Assembly: GCF_024585285.1 (NCBI RefSeq)
Contig: NZ_CP040755.1
Location: 62,001 to 126,000, forward strand
DNA: 64,000 nucleotides
Source: Colwellia sp. M166
GTDB taxonomy: Bacteria; Pseudomonadota; Gammaproteobacteria; Enterobacterales; Alteromonadaceae
Reading direction: 5' to 3'
The first letter of the stretch is position 1. Each line of letters starts with the position of its first letter. The translations under genes and the position numbers were made by a program. The notes under the pieces are model-generated. The model had not been told where the DNA came from and made no database searches. It saw only the letters and a list, made by a program, of their open reading frames with translations. Below are positions 29,009-37,643 of this stretch, one piece after another.

Positions 29009-29331
29009 ATAGCCAACATATAATCAATTAACCTAATGAATTTTATAGCAAATATAGAGTGATTTATTATCTTGTTTTGAGATTGACTGACCATAAGTAT
29101 TCGGTACTTATTCGAAAAAGTGATCAAAACGTTTTCACACAGGCTGAGCCAATTGCGGACATTAAGCCTTTGCAAAGCCATGAGCATATTTAGTGTAATA
29201 TTATTGAAAATATTTGCTCGTTTGTGGGTCTGGTTTAAGCTCAAAGCAGTCGTTAGCTGAATCGTGTTGAAATCTACTTTTTCAACTTATAACTACAAGT
29301 TAAAAGCATAAATAAAATTATTGGACTTTAT
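29009..29331. other. Right side of the IS1182 remnant, no gene
   Basis: This stretch is upstream of the transposase remnant and downstream of the XRE gene. It contains TTTTCACACAGGCTGAGCC (near 29133), similar to ends of IS1182-type elements as I remember them, and GCAGTCGTTAGCTG at about 29248, which could be a remnant of a cassette-type site. No credible coding region is seen. Confidence 0.4.
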
Positions 29332-29538
29332 TTATTCATCTAATGCGAATATTGACTCTACAGGAACTTCGAAATACCTAGCAAGTTTTAGAGCAATAAC
29401 AACTGATGGAGTAAAACGACCTGTTTCGACTGTACTAATTGTTTTTCTAGACACGCCAATTAAGTCAGCAAGTTGCTGTTGAGAAACCTTCCTTTTACTC
29501 CGTAATTTCGCAATATTATTATCTAATTGACTATTCAT
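29332..29538 (-). CDS. XRE-family transcriptional regulator
   Basis: A 68-residue single-domain Cro/CI-type helix-turn-helix protein (KRKVSQQQLADLIGVSRKTISTVETGRFTPSVVIALKLARYF) ending in FEVPVESIFALDE. This is the compact form typical of autoregulators paired with membrane proteins. ATG at 29538 is preferred over the longer frame from 29616 because it begins the conserved domain and overlaps the upstream gene by only 8 bases. Confidence 0.85.
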   Translation of the reverse strand: MNSQLDNNIAKLRSKRKVSQQQLADLIGVSRKTISTVETGRFTPSVVIALKLARYFEVPVESIFALDE

Positions 29539-30010
29539 CTTCGCCTCGTAATAGAAGTAATATTGGTAAGCTATAACTGATAAATGACAGCCCAAGTGTA
29601 AACTCAGCAAAGTCACTAAAGGATAGATTAACTAAAAAGCTTTGAAAGTGATGACCGAAAACAGAAAAAAACACAAGGAAAGCACAGGAAGTATTGAATG
29701 AATATTTAAACCCTTTATTGTTAATATGATTAAAATACTCATCATTAAAATGACTATACCATATTGTATATCTATCCATATTTCCCATTGATTTTATTGT
29801 TTTAAATAATGTAAAAACAATAGATATACCTAAAACTATACTTAATAGACCTAAGGTTATGTATAACCAATCATATAGAGTAATAAAAGGCTCAAGTAAT
29901 TTGTATAAGGGAGAAGATATAAACATTAACCCTACAAATATCCCTAATAGTGAATTTCTTTTTAAGAAAATCTGTTCGTTTATTGCTGTCGATATGATTT
30001 GAGTATTCAT
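29531..30010 (-). CDS. Four-helix membrane protein paired with XRE regulator
   Basis: A 159-residue protein with four predicted membrane helices (about residues 20-40, 46-70, 105-125 and 130-152) and a short charged C-terminus (LLLRGEDE). It overlaps the XRE gene, so the two are translationally coupled. Such pairs are widespread in Firmicutes and Proteobacteria; the function is unknown, and a toxin-antitoxin or transport-stress role is speculation. Confidence 0.65.
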   Translation of the reverse strand: MNTQIISTAINEQIFLKRNSLLGIFVGLMFISSPLYKLLEPFITLYDWLYITLGLLSIVLGISIVFTLFKTIKSMGNMDRYTIWYSHFNDEYFNHINNKGFKYSFNTSCAFLVFFSVFGHHFQSFLVNLSFSDFAEFTLGLSFISYSLPILLLLRGEDE

Positions 30011-30184
30011 TGATTTATTCCATTAACACAAAAATGATACCTGTAGGTTGCTTGTGATACCCTAAGTTGTCAATGGTAACCTTTAGGTATCAATCAGTAT
30101 GAATGAAGATTATTATCAAAAGTTAGCCTGCTGCATAAGAATGGTATGACTATTTGATCGTCTCAACAGCCTCTTTTATTTAAA

Positions 30185-30240
30185 GTGTCTATGACTGCTT
30201 TGGTGGCAAATAGGTCAGTCAATGTGACACCTATAAGCTC
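30185..30240 (-). repeat. attC-like repeat R1
   Basis: A nested palindrome: GTGTC/GACAC outside, TGACT/AGTCA next, TTTG/CAAA inside, apex loop GTGG at 30203-30206. The inner stem differs from that of R4 (TGTG/CACA) by a compensating pair change, supporting a real fold. It carries the shared apex GCTTTGGTGGC. It lies 175 bp above the membrane-protein start and just before the IS91-like element. Confidence 0.65.
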
Positions 30241-30365
30241 AAAGAACTAAACCGCTCCCGCGGTAATGGTGCTCTTTTCTAGTCCAGTGTCATTCTCTAA
30301 CTTCTGTATTCTTTTCTACTCTTAGCATTGAGGTATTGTGCCTCAATTTGCTAGGAGTATTTACT

Positions 30366-31268
30366 ATGAACATTTCAATACATTTTGACCCAGCCCTTCA
30401 TCAACGCATTAACGAAGATATGAGTCTGCGCAAACTTGCCACGAAAACCCAAATATCTTACATCCGAGCCATTAATCGCTTATGTGAGTATTTACAACAT
30501 TCGCCTGAGAACACAACTCATGAAGAGTTGCGTGAATTTCAATTGTTCTTGGTGAATGATGGAGCTACGGGAACAACCATTAATGGCATCCTTTCTGGTT
30601 TGAAATTCTTATATCAAATCACGTTAGATAGCCCACAACTTGTCACAAAGTTAAGCACTATTCCTGTTGCACGTAACTTACCTGTCGTATTGAATCTTGA
30701 AGAAATGAAACGCTTTCTTGCGGTAGCCGCACACCCAAAATATCATGCCGCATTCTCTGTAGCTTATGGTGCGGGGCTTCGCGTTAGCGAAGTAGTATCT
30801 CTGAAAGTTAGTGATGTAGACAGCGAGCGCATGGTACTTCGTGTTGAGCAAGGCAAAGGAAACAAAGATCGATATGCAAAACTTTCTCCCGCCTTGCTTG
30901 AGCATTTACGACATTGGTGGTGCTTTGCCAATAAACACGGACAAATGTATCGTGAGGGTTGGTTGTTTCCAGGACTTGATCCCATGAACCCTATGTCTGC
31001 TCGACAATTAAGTCGAATATGTGTAGAAACAGCTAAACTAGCAGGGATTAATAAAAAAGTCTCTATGCATACCTTACGACATAGTTTTGCCACACATTTA
31101 CTCGAAGCACATGTTGATATTCGCGTCATTCAAGTCTTACTCGGTCACTCTAGATTAAGCACCACTGCTTTATATGCACAAGTTGCCACTAATCTGTTAC
31201 GCGAAGTTATCAGCCCGCTTGATGCCCTAGAAAATAAGGATAAAACAAAATATAAGGATAAGTCGTGA
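30366..31268 (+). CDS. Tyrosine recombinase of an IS91-like element
   Basis: A phage-integrase family protein of about 300 residues. It has an N-terminal SAM-like core-binding domain (residues about 15-95) and a C-terminal catalytic domain with Arg in GAGLRVSEVVSL, HTLRHSFATHLL (HxxR), GHSRLSTTALYAQV (His and nucleophile Tyr). Such a recombinase often precedes IS91-family transposases in Shewanella and Vibrio and belongs to the element. ATG at 30366 has TAGGAG upstream. It ends 9 bp before the transposase. Confidence 0.88.
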   Translation: MNISIHFDPALHQRINEDMSLRKLATKTQISYIRAINRLCEYLQHSPENTTHEELREFQLFLVNDGATGTTINGILSGLKFLYQITLDSPQLVTKLSTIPVARNLPVVLNLEEMKRFLAVAAHPKYHAAFSVAYGAGLRVSEVVSLKVSDVDSERMVLRVEQGKGNKDRYAKLSPALLEHLRHWWCFANKHGQMYREGWLFPGLDPMNPMSARQLSRICVETAKLAGINKKVSMHTLRHSFATHLLEAHVDIRVIQVLLGHSRLSTTALYAQVATNLLREVISPLDALENKDKTKYKDKS

Positions 31269-31277
31269 GCGTTTATC

Positions 31278-32471
31278 ATGACTCGTCCTCAGTTAGAGAT
31301 AGCCGATATATTTCGTCATCATGGGCAACAATGGCGTGACACTCATCAAGGGCATGTAGGCTTAAGCCAATTGAAAGTCATGTCAGCGATTGAAAACTGT
31401 CGAACGCAAGTACTCGGTGGGCATATATTACGTTGCCAATCATGTGAGCACATTCACATATCGTACAACTCCTGCCGTAATCGTCATTGTCCTAAATGCC
31501 AAGCAAGCTCGGCAAAAAGATGGCTTGAAGCCAGGCAAGCACAACTGTTGCCAGTGGATTATTATCACTTGGTGTTCACTTTGCCCAAAGAGATTGCCAA
31601 CTTAGCGTATTACAACAAGTCGGTGATGTATGGTTTGTTGTTGAAAGTAGCCGCAGAAACATTACTGACGATTGGTGCTGATGTAAAACGTCTTGGAGCC
31701 AAACTAGGTGTGACATTTGTTCTGCATACATGGGGCAGTGCTATGACTCATCACCCGCATGTGCATGGTATTGTTCCTGGTGGTGGTTTATCTGCTGACT
31801 CAGAGCACTGGGTATCATGTAAATCAGGCTTCTTTCTTCCTGTTCGCGTGCTATCAAGATTGTTTCGACGCTTGTATCTAGAAAAACTCTCTCAGGCATA
31901 TCAAAGTAACTCACTGATGTTTTTCGGTAACGATGTCGAGCTCGAAAATGAGCAGTTGTTTGCTAAATGGCTTACGCCATTACGCAAAAAAGAGTGGATT
32001 GTCTATGCTAAGCGTCCATTTTCTGGGCCAAAAGCAGTATTCATCTACTTGTCGCGTTATACCCATCGAGTAGCTATATCGAATAGTCGCTTAGTTAAGT
32101 GTGATAGCAATGGTGTGACATTTCGTTGTAAAAACTACCGTGCTAAAACCTCTAGCCATTATCGAACCATGACGTTAGATAATGATGAGTTTATTCGCAG
32201 GTTTTTGCTACACACACTACCTTCAGGTTTTCATCGCATTCGTCACTATGGTTTGATCGCCAATACGGGTTGTAAAAAGAACTTGGTGAAGGCTCGTCAA
32301 TTACTCAACGTGATTGAAGTTATTCCTGAAACTAAGGACTTAGTTGAAGAAAAGCCTATTAAGCAAGGGCCAGTCTTTGTCTGTCCAGAATGCGGTGGGC
32401 CGATGGTGATCAACGAAATCTTAATCAGTCAGTTGAAACCTCGGGCACCACCGATGAAACTTGTGAATTAA
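31278..32471 (+). CDS. IS91 family transposase (HUH, Y2-type)
   Basis: A 397-residue rolling-circle transposase. The N-terminal zinc-finger CQSCEHIHISYNSCRNRHCPKCQ, the HUH motif in HTWGSAMTHHPHVHGIVPGGG, the YLSRYTHRVAISN signature with catalytic Tyr residues and a C-terminal zinc ribbon (VCPECGG) are intact. Length is normal for the family. Such elements move by single-strand rolling-circle replication and often capture neighbouring genes. Confidence 0.93.
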   Translation: MTRPQLEIADIFRHHGQQWRDTHQGHVGLSQLKVMSAIENCRTQVLGGHILRCQSCEHIHISYNSCRNRHCPKCQASSAKRWLEARQAQLLPVDYYHLVFTLPKEIANLAYYNKSVMYGLLLKVAAETLLTIGADVKRLGAKLGVTFVLHTWGSAMTHHPHVHGIVPGGGLSADSEHWVSCKSGFFLPVRVLSRLFRRLYLEKLSQAYQSNSLMFFGNDVELENEQLFAKWLTPLRKKEWIVYAKRPFSGPKAVFIYLSRYTHRVAISNSRLVKCDSNGVTFRCKNYRAKTSSHYRTMTLDNDEFIRRFLLHTLPSGFHRIRHYGLIANTGCKKNLVKARQLLNVIEVIPETKDLVEEKPIKQGPVFVCPECGGPMVINEILISQLKPRAPPMKLVN

Positions 32472-32906
32472 TAGGCGTGACAAGGTATTAAAAATTATCG
32501 AATACTTGATAAGGGATAACTTTGCCTAAAGAAAAGAAATCGACAAAACAAACTATACTTTAATTAAGAAAATCCACATAAAAGTGATTTATGCTCAATG
32601 AAATAGCTTATCAACCTTCAATGTTTTCAGTATTTTCTCACTTAACAACAGCCACAATATAACAATCCCCATAGTAAGCATCTAGTTCTCGCGGTTTCCA
32701 CAATGGAGCTTTGTTCGACACCAGCCTGACTAGGATGGAGGGTGCTTCTTTGGCTTGAGATTGGCGGCTGGTGACAAACAAACCTAAACAAAGTTGCCAT
32801 TGGTGCATGTTCCGTTATTGAAATTTCTACCACATAGCAAGAATTAGCTATGACTAGGCTCTATCTTTAATCTGTCCTTTTGAATGGATTGATAATCTGT
32901 TTAGCT
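32472..32906. other. IS91 right flank without a convincing gene
   Basis: About 430 bp. A minus-strand frame at 32642-32833 is open but unsupported; the same stretch read in another frame resembles a conserved segment I have seen near mobile elements, without a function. A small hairpin CATAGC/GCTATG lies at 32833-32852. The IS91 right terminus must be here but I cannot place it. No repeat of the GCTTTGGTGGC type is present. Confidence 0.4.
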
Positions 32907-34451
32907 CTATTTGTCTAAGCTGAATGCATCGTCTTCATTTTTTGCAGCCGTATAGATTAAACAGCTTTTTTCTAACCTATTTAATTCTAATTTAGTCATC
33001 AAATTTTTAAGATTTTTAGCAGCATTTATGTAATCACCGTACTCCCATGTTCTGTAATCTGTAGTCATGCCAACATAAGATAAATAAGAAGATTTGGTTT
33101 TCACAGGCATATATTTTTCTTCGTTAGCGGAAATGTGCTTTTCTATTCTTAAAATGAGGTCGCCACATGTTGATTCCTGACTTTCATCAATCAAACGTAC
33201 AGCTTGAGATGTTGCGGATATTTCATGCAAATCGATAACCAATGTATGTTGATCATAGTCCGTTGTGGAACCAACATTAAATGTATGAAATTTTCTGACC
33301 TTTCGTCTATCTTTTGCCGTATAGTTTCTGACCAGTATATTAGCAAAACCACTAAGTTCAGGTTGTCTAACATGTGTATGTGCAGACAACCACACGGGCA
33401 TATCACTTGAATTTTTAATCAAAGAAAATAATGGCTTTACCATTTTGTTATGTTGTTTGTTAAAGTAAATAGCTCTACCTCTTTTTCCCCCTTTAACAGT
33501 CATAGACTTAGTATTATTACCGAATATACCTATATCACTTGGCGGGTAATGTGAAGCAAAAACCATTCTTCTATTAAAAGCTCTTTTTTTTCTAACGTTA
33601 GTAAGCCACTCCCATTGTTTGGAACTTATAAAACCTGATATTCCTGAAAAAGAATGGTCTTTAAACTCAATAACAGCTTGCTTAACCTTACTATAAAGTA
33701 TGCTCTCATTCCCATAGTTTGAGCTATCTAAAAGAAATAGTTCTATAAAGTCATTTTCTAAATATGCAGCATAGAAGCAATCTGATTCGCCATGTTGAAC
33801 GACTCCATTTTTTTCACAAGCTTCAACTAAACTATCTGAATAATTATCTACATATTCAAACCCTAGAGTCGATATTTTATCGACAGAACGATAATTGAAA
33901 TTATGAATCATCTTGATAGCTGAATATTTAGAAAGAGAATTCGAACTAAGTGTCGTTTTACTTAAGTCATCCATTACATCAGGTGTACAGAGCATATTAC
34001 GAGTCGATATATTGGAAGTATTTCCAGCACCAAGATAATCATGATTTCCTAGCACATAAAATATAGGTGTACTTGAAAATTCGTGCTCCCCTAAAACTTT
34101 GAATAATGGCTCTAACTCATCACGGCAACCACTATTTGCACCATCTCCAAGATAAAGGATAATATCTGGTTGTTTATTCTCAATAGTGTTCTTTAGTAAT
34201 TCCCTTAATGAATGTTCTGACAATTCATTTTGAACAACAGTCCTCAAAGTTACATTAGTAATGAAGTCCGAACTTTGACTATTCCATAATGACTTTGGTC
34301 TGAATGGTCTAGCCTGTTTGCTGAAAAATTGACTGTCAGCAATAAGCGCAATCTTTAATAACTTTTGGCCTTTCGGCTGAAAATTAGATTTAACAAGAGA
34401 GCACCCGTGCAACATCAATATTGACACAAGACACAAAACCAATTTAAGCAT
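32907..34451 (-). CDS. Calcineurin-like metallophosphoesterase lipoprotein
   Basis: A 514-residue lipoprotein with signal peptide ending LHGC (Cys about residue 17). Metallophosphoesterase motifs appear in order: IADSQFF (usually DxH), YLGDGANSG (GDxxD variant), VLGNHDYLG, ASHYPP and AHTHVRQPE (GHxH variant). The first and second motifs are degenerate, so activity is uncertain. The likely location is the outer membrane or periplasm. It looks like a stand-alone cassette gene: nothing related adjoins it. Confidence 0.78.
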   Translation of the reverse strand: MLKLVLCLVSILMLHGCSLVKSNFQPKGQKLLKIALIADSQFFSKQARPFRPKSLWNSQSSDFITNVTLRTVVQNELSEHSLRELLKNTIENKQPDIILYLGDGANSGCRDELEPLFKVLGEHEFSSTPIFYVLGNHDYLGAGNTSNISTRNMLCTPDVMDDLSKTTLSSNSLSKYSAIKMIHNFNYRSVDKISTLGFEYVDNYSDSLVEACEKNGVVQHGESDCFYAAYLENDFIELFLLDSSNYGNESILYSKVKQAVIEFKDHSFSGISGFISSKQWEWLTNVRKKRAFNRRMVFASHYPPSDIGIFGNNTKSMTVKGGKRGRAIYFNKQHNKMVKPLFSLIKNSSDMPVWLSAHTHVRQPELSGFANILVRNYTAKDRRKVRKFHTFNVGSTTDYDQHTLVIDLHEISATSQAVRLIDESQESTCGDLILRIEKHISANEEKYMPVKTKSSYLSYVGMTTDYRTWEYGDYINAAKNLKNLMTKLELNRLEKSCLIYTAAKNEDDAFSLDK

Positions 34452-34758
34452 ATCTCTACCTTTTATTCTGAATTTTACTCAGCCTTCCGCTTTTAAATAA
34501 GTACAAAATAATTAAAGTAGCAATCACTCTCTTTTTCAAGCAATAGGGTAGTCGCTTGGGTGATTCGCACTTAAAAGGCACGATTTACTAGTAAAAAACA
34601 TTAGCGTAATGTCAAATCAGCACTTTAAAGCCATGTCAATACAAATACGTAAATGACTGCTTTGGTGGCTTTTTCGACTGTCAGGCTTGATCAAAACCTA
34701 TTTACAGAAAGTGTCAATCCAGGTTTGAGCTAATGCATGTTAACTGCTGAAATGAAAT
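34452..34758. other. Intergenic stretch holding R2
   Basis: This contains the attC-like repeat R2 (34597-34741) and an A/T-rich leader of the metallophosphoesterase. No other feature is seen. Confidence 0.5.
34597..34741 (-). repeat. attC-like repeat R2, long nested palindrome
   Basis: From outside in: AACAT/ATGTT, CATTAGC (34599) with GCTAATG (34729), CACTTT/AAAGTG, GTAAAT/ATTTAC, TGAC/GTCA, around GCTTTGGTGGC (34659-34669). The arms are in correct nested order, giving a cruciform of about 145 bp, comparable in size to Vibrio cholerae repeats. It ends 18 bp past the 3' end of the zinc-ribbon gene, and the outermost bases are AAC...GTT as in attC. Confidence 0.68.
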
Positions 34759-35190
34759 TTACTTAGTGCTCACATCTTCATCAATACTATCTTGTAAAGA
34801 TTCATCGTCACTGACATTTTGGTTAATCTTAACATCTGACAGAATGCTTTCTGCCGATCCTTTTTCTTTTTCAATGATTTCTTCTTGCTCTATCATAAAA
34901 CTATCTGAAACTAATCCGAACTTTTCACCTGACAAATCTTTTGCTTCATCAAACATGAACTCTGTTCTGCGTTGATCTCTCAGTGCATACAGCGCTGTTT
35001 TAAAGCAACTCTCACACAAGTCGAGCTGATAGACCTTGCCATCCTCTATTGAGCCATAGCCAAAACTTGCTTTTAACTCACCGCATTCTTCATATTTATG
35101 TTCATTTACTTCAACCATAACGCTCTGTTCGCAAACATCACAAATCTTATCTACTACTGTTTCAACAAGTTTTTCTGCATAAACTTTCAT
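34759..35190 (-). CDS. Zinc-ribbon hypothetical protein
   Basis: A 143-residue protein. Two CxxC pairs (ICDVCEQS near residue 17 and LCESCFKTALYAL near residue 57) should bind one zinc ion. The C-terminal third is acidic and low-complexity. I recall similar short proteins in mobile regions of Vibrio and Shewanella, always without assigned function. Start ATG at 35190 follows AAGGAATTATTA directly after a GGTGGC repeat (R3), as in a cassette. Confidence 0.7.
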   Translation of the reverse strand: MKVYAEKLVETVVDKICDVCEQSVMVEVNEHKYEECGELKASFGYGSIEDGKVYQLDLCESCFKTALYALRDQRRTEFMFDEAKDLSGEKFGLVSDSFMIEQEEIIEKEKGSAESILSDVKINQNVSDDESLQDSIDEDVSTK

Positions 35191-35195
35191 TAATA

Positions 35196-35222
35196 ATTCC
35201 TTGGTGGCTTTGGCGACGATCA
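35196..35222 (-). repeat. Partial attC-like repeat R3
   Basis: TTGGTGGCTTTGGCGACGATCAGTG carries the shared GGTGGC core immediately upstream of the zinc-ribbon gene, with a GGAA ribosome-binding site in the same stretch. It is shorter than the other copies; with R4 it may form one composite site. Confidence 0.4.
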
Positions 35223-35293
35223 GTGATAAATATAGTGCGCTAGTAGCGAACTAATCAAGTGGTATGAGTACGTTCCAAAATGGAACTAACTCC

Positions 35294-35382
35294 CACTAGC
35301 GTTATTAGTTCAATGTTGTATGACTGCTGTGGTGGCACATAAGTTAGTCAATGCGACACCTACAAGCTCATTGCCGCCAGTG
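35294..35382 (-). repeat. attC-like repeat R4
   Basis: Nested arms: CACTAGCG/CGCCAGTG, CAATG/CATTG, TTGTA/TACAA, TGACT/AGTCA, TGTG/CACA, apex GTGG. The inner pair is a compensatory variant of R1. It lies 57 bp after the 3' end of the outer-membrane protein gene. It shares AAGCTCATTGC(C/T)GCCAGTG with the region near 43561. Confidence 0.68.
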
Positions 35383-35438
35383 ACATATTGTCTATAAACT
35401 TACTTTTTGCCATAAAAACACCATGAAATCAGCAGTAT

Positions 35439-36302
35439 TTAAAAATGTGCAATAAAACCGACAAAAGTACCTTTAAATTCAAGGTCGGTGTATAAATTAT
35501 TTAAATTTTCCAATTCCATTTTGACTACCTTATATCCTAATGTCAGATGATAATCTCCCATTTTGGTATCAAGTAGATCGTAACTTAAACCAACTTGATA
35601 ATCAGAAATACTATGGTGATCTTTTAATGAAAAATCGCCTTGTGCAAATATGCTTATATTCTTTAACGGTAAGCTAACGTCAGTTGCAAAATACAGCATA
35701 GGTACGATGTCATTGGTTTTTATTTTACCAGTAGAAGTAACTGATGTTGAAGTTGATGTTGATGTTGTAGGACAAGTCGGATTTTGTGACGTTTGAGGGC
35801 AATCATCATCATTATCAACAATAATTTTTTTTCCTGTCACTATAACATCACCATTAAAATCCCTTGCGGTTAACCCTAAATCAAATGAAAAATTTCTGTT
35901 ATCTAGCAACTGGTAAAATAAAGTGTAATCGACATAACTAACGCTAAAGTTTGTATTAATATCGTCACCAGTTGGAAAGCTTTCTCCACCAAAGCTAAAT
36001 CCTTGTGTTAAGCTTTTTTTATTTGTGGTATTAAGCGAAGTACTTTCAATACGTATATTAGGCAGAAAAGAATAAGGATGTTTAACTGCTACAAAGTAGT
36101 TTGTTTGCTGTTCTTTTTTGGAATTAACATCAATGGGTGAACTTTCTTCACCAAAAGTCCCATTTACTTCACTTTGCCAAATTTGACCACCAAGATATAA
36201 ACCAACCTGACTTTTGTCTTTCGGGGTATAGCTAAAATTTGCAAATGTTTGCGGGATAAAAGTAAAAAGTATAGCAAGTGCTGCTAAAGCCGTTTTTTTC
36301 AT
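35439..36302 (-). CDS. TIGR04219-type outer-membrane beta-barrel protein
   Basis: A 287-residue protein with signal peptide (...FIPQTFA) and alternating amphipathic strands. The N-terminal YLGGQIWQSEVNGTFGEES and C-terminal VKMELENLNNLYTDLEFKGTFVGFIAHF (ending in Phe) match TIGR04219 family barrels. A Thr/Ser-rich insert (STSTSTSVTSTG) with an adjacent Cys pair lies in a loop. Function is unknown. It stands alone between repeats. Confidence 0.8.
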   Translation of the reverse strand: MKKTALAALAILFTFIPQTFANFSYTPKDKSQVGLYLGGQIWQSEVNGTFGEESSPIDVNSKKEQQTNYFVAVKHPYSFLPNIRIESTSLNTTNKKSLTQGFSFGGESFPTGDDINTNFSVSYVDYTLFYQLLDNRNFSFDLGLTARDFNGDVIVTGKKIIVDNDDDCPQTSQNPTCPTTSTSTSTSVTSTGKIKTNDIVPMLYFATDVSLPLKNISIFAQGDFSLKDHHSISDYQVGLSYDLLDTKMGDYHLTLGYKVVKMELENLNNLYTDLEFKGTFVGFIAHF

Positions 36303-36849
36303 CTGGTTATCATCCTTGTTTACTAGTGGCTATATTCCGTATTTTAATATGTGCCATCATCTTGAAAAAACATAATAATATTACCATAAACTATTAGGGT
36401 CTGTTGATCTTTCGAGATTGTTTTTGCAGCTTTTTGTTGGGTATTTATACAAGGCAGAGCCTTTGCCATGTGCTTGTTCCATATAAAAAGGCGATAACGC
36501 CGTACAAATGACCAACAAACGCTGTCCGAAGGATTCGGCTAAAAGCGTCTTACTCATTGTTGAGTAGTATTTGCTTAGAGTGACTAGGCTACACACTACT
36601 CGCCGCGACTAAAACGCTTTTATCTCGAACAAAATTTAACCACGAAAGATCAACAGACCCTAATAAAAAAAATTATTATTGACAATAAATTTTGTCTATG
36701 TTCCTATTTATTTCGCAGGGAGCATCCAATTATTACATTGATCGTAATTATTATTTCTAACCATTATTGTTATTAATTTACTCTAAATATTCCTATTCAG
36801 AGTTTTTGCATCCCTGTTATTTTTAATATTAACAAAGGATTTTTTAATA
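36303..36849. other. Gene-free stretch with a MITE
   Basis: About 550 bp between divergent genes. The MITE at 36394-36663 occupies the left half. The rest is AT-rich and likely carries promoters for the outer-membrane protein and for the small secreted protein. Confidence 0.6.
36394..36663. mobile_element. MITE with perfect 21-bp terminal inverted repeats
   Basis: The left end TTAGGGTCTGTTGATCTTTCG (36394-36414) is the exact complement of 36643-36663. TA flanks both sides, as for IS630/mariner-type insertion, although the flanks could also be part of the palindrome. The 270-bp element carries no transposase. An open frame inside is a by-product of the repeat. Confidence 0.85.
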
Positions 36850-37184
36850 ATGAAAAAGATATATGCATTAGTTCCACTCATTTTTACCGCATTTGTTTCT
36901 ACTTCTACTCTAGCTGGTACATGCTCTTTAAAGCTTGTAGATGAAGATGGAAATTTTTCGTCTGCTGATTATGGGCCAGGAGGTCTGGTATTCCTTTGGT
37001 CGGAGGAGGGGTTTATAATGGGGTAAATAACCAACTTTTACGTACAATAGATTTAGAGCTACGTTCACGAGTAAATAACCCTGCGGTTAACTCTGATTGC
37101 CCTTCATACTATGATAGAGATGAATGTAGAACTAAAAACTCTCGTCTAACAAAATTTACTGTTGATATTAATTGGTCAAATTAA
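36850..37184 (+). pseudogene. Small secreted protein with frameshift
   Basis: ATG at 36850 with AAAGGA upstream begins a signal peptide (MKKIYALVPLIFTAFVSTSTLA) and about 30 mature residues, then runs out of frame near 36985 and stops at FIMG. The other frame continues GIPLVGGGVYNGVNNQLLRTIDLELRSR to a stop at 37184, with a natural composition. A one-base loss around CTGGT would join them. The mature part has a few Cys residues (TCSLKL, DCPSYYDRDECR). It may be an assembly error, a genuine pseudogene or, less likely, programmed shifting. Confidence 0.6.
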
Positions 37185-37205
37185 TCGCTTTGATAATTAA
37201 CTTAG

Positions 37206-37250
37206 CCTCTCAATTAAGGTTAAAGCAACCTACATAGTTGAGAGGTTTTT
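37206..37250 (+). terminator. Terminator of the small secreted protein
   Basis: CCTCTCAA pairs with TTGAGAGG, with an inner hairpin AGGTT/AACCT, followed by T5; 22 bp after the stop codon. Confidence 0.85.
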
Positions 37251-37339
37251 ATTATGGCGATGCCAAGAAAACAACAAATAAGCCACCTAGGTACTCCGCA
37301 TCTTCATTGTATTTTCAGTTCAAAAATAAGTATTATTAA

Positions 37340-37420
37340 AGCTATTAATGACCGCTTTGGTGGCTCAGGAGCCAGTTGAGGAGATAATCAATCAGGTTTG
37401 ATATCCTATGCTCATTATGC
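37340..37420 (-). repeat. attC-like repeat R5
   Basis: It carries GCTTTGGTGGC at 37354-37364 with flanking TGACC. An inner hairpin TGGCTC-AG-GAGCCA replaces the usual short inner stem. The outer arms are weaker than in R2 or R4. The right flank AATCAGGTTTGAT matches R6 (GTCAGGTTTGATT). Confidence 0.5.
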
Positions 37421-37591
37421 CGTTGGTATTCTATTTTTAACATTAGCTATGAACCTTAAGCTCTAGTTAGCAACGATAGATTTTGCTCTCTGTAGTAAAA
37501 AGAAGATATTATTAAATCCTAAATAAAGACTGCGTATAATTCTTTATCAAAGTTTTTCTTGTTAAATTCTTTTATTACACGATTTATAAAC

Positions 37592-37625
37592 ATAGAACCA
37601 CTGTATTAAAATACAGTGGTTCTAT
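37592..37625. promoter_or_regulatory. Perfect 34-bp palindrome before LanC
   Basis: Two perfect 16-base arms (37592-37607 and 37610-37625) flank AA, starting ATAGAACCACTG, 18 bp before the LanC start codon. It could be a DNA operator, or a leader hairpin that exposes or hides the ribosome-binding site (AGAGAG at about 37629). Confidence 0.6.
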
Positions 37626-37643
37626 ATAGAGAGTAAAAATTTA

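Larger units (their letters stand above)
37251..37643. other. Intergenic stretch holding R5 and the LanC operator
   Basis: About 390 bp between the secreted-protein terminator and the LanC-like gene. It holds the attC-like repeat R5 at 37340-37420 and the 34-bp palindrome at 37592. The remainder is AT-rich. Confidence 0.5.

Noticed and set aside
28912..29244. Open frame upstream of the truncated IS1182 transposase
   Set aside because: It overlaps the transposase in a different frame and has no natural protein composition.
30366..31268. Tyrosine recombinase as an integron integrase (IntI)
   Set aside because: No IntI-specific patch was recognised, and it is directly followed by an IS91 transposase as in known IS91-like elements.
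32642..32833. Minus-strand ORF right of the IS91 transposase
   Set aside because: Low-complexity composition, no domain, and another frame looks at least as natural; kept only as an intergenic note.
35237..35313. CGCTAGT/ACTAGCG and GAACTAAT/ATTAGTTC inverted pairs between R3 and R4
   Set aside because: The arms are in crossing rather than nested order, so they do not form a simple stem; may be remnants of two adjoining sites.
36381..36596. Minus-strand open frame inside the MITE
   Set aside because: It lies within a short element with inverted ends and no domain; treated as a by-product of the repeat.
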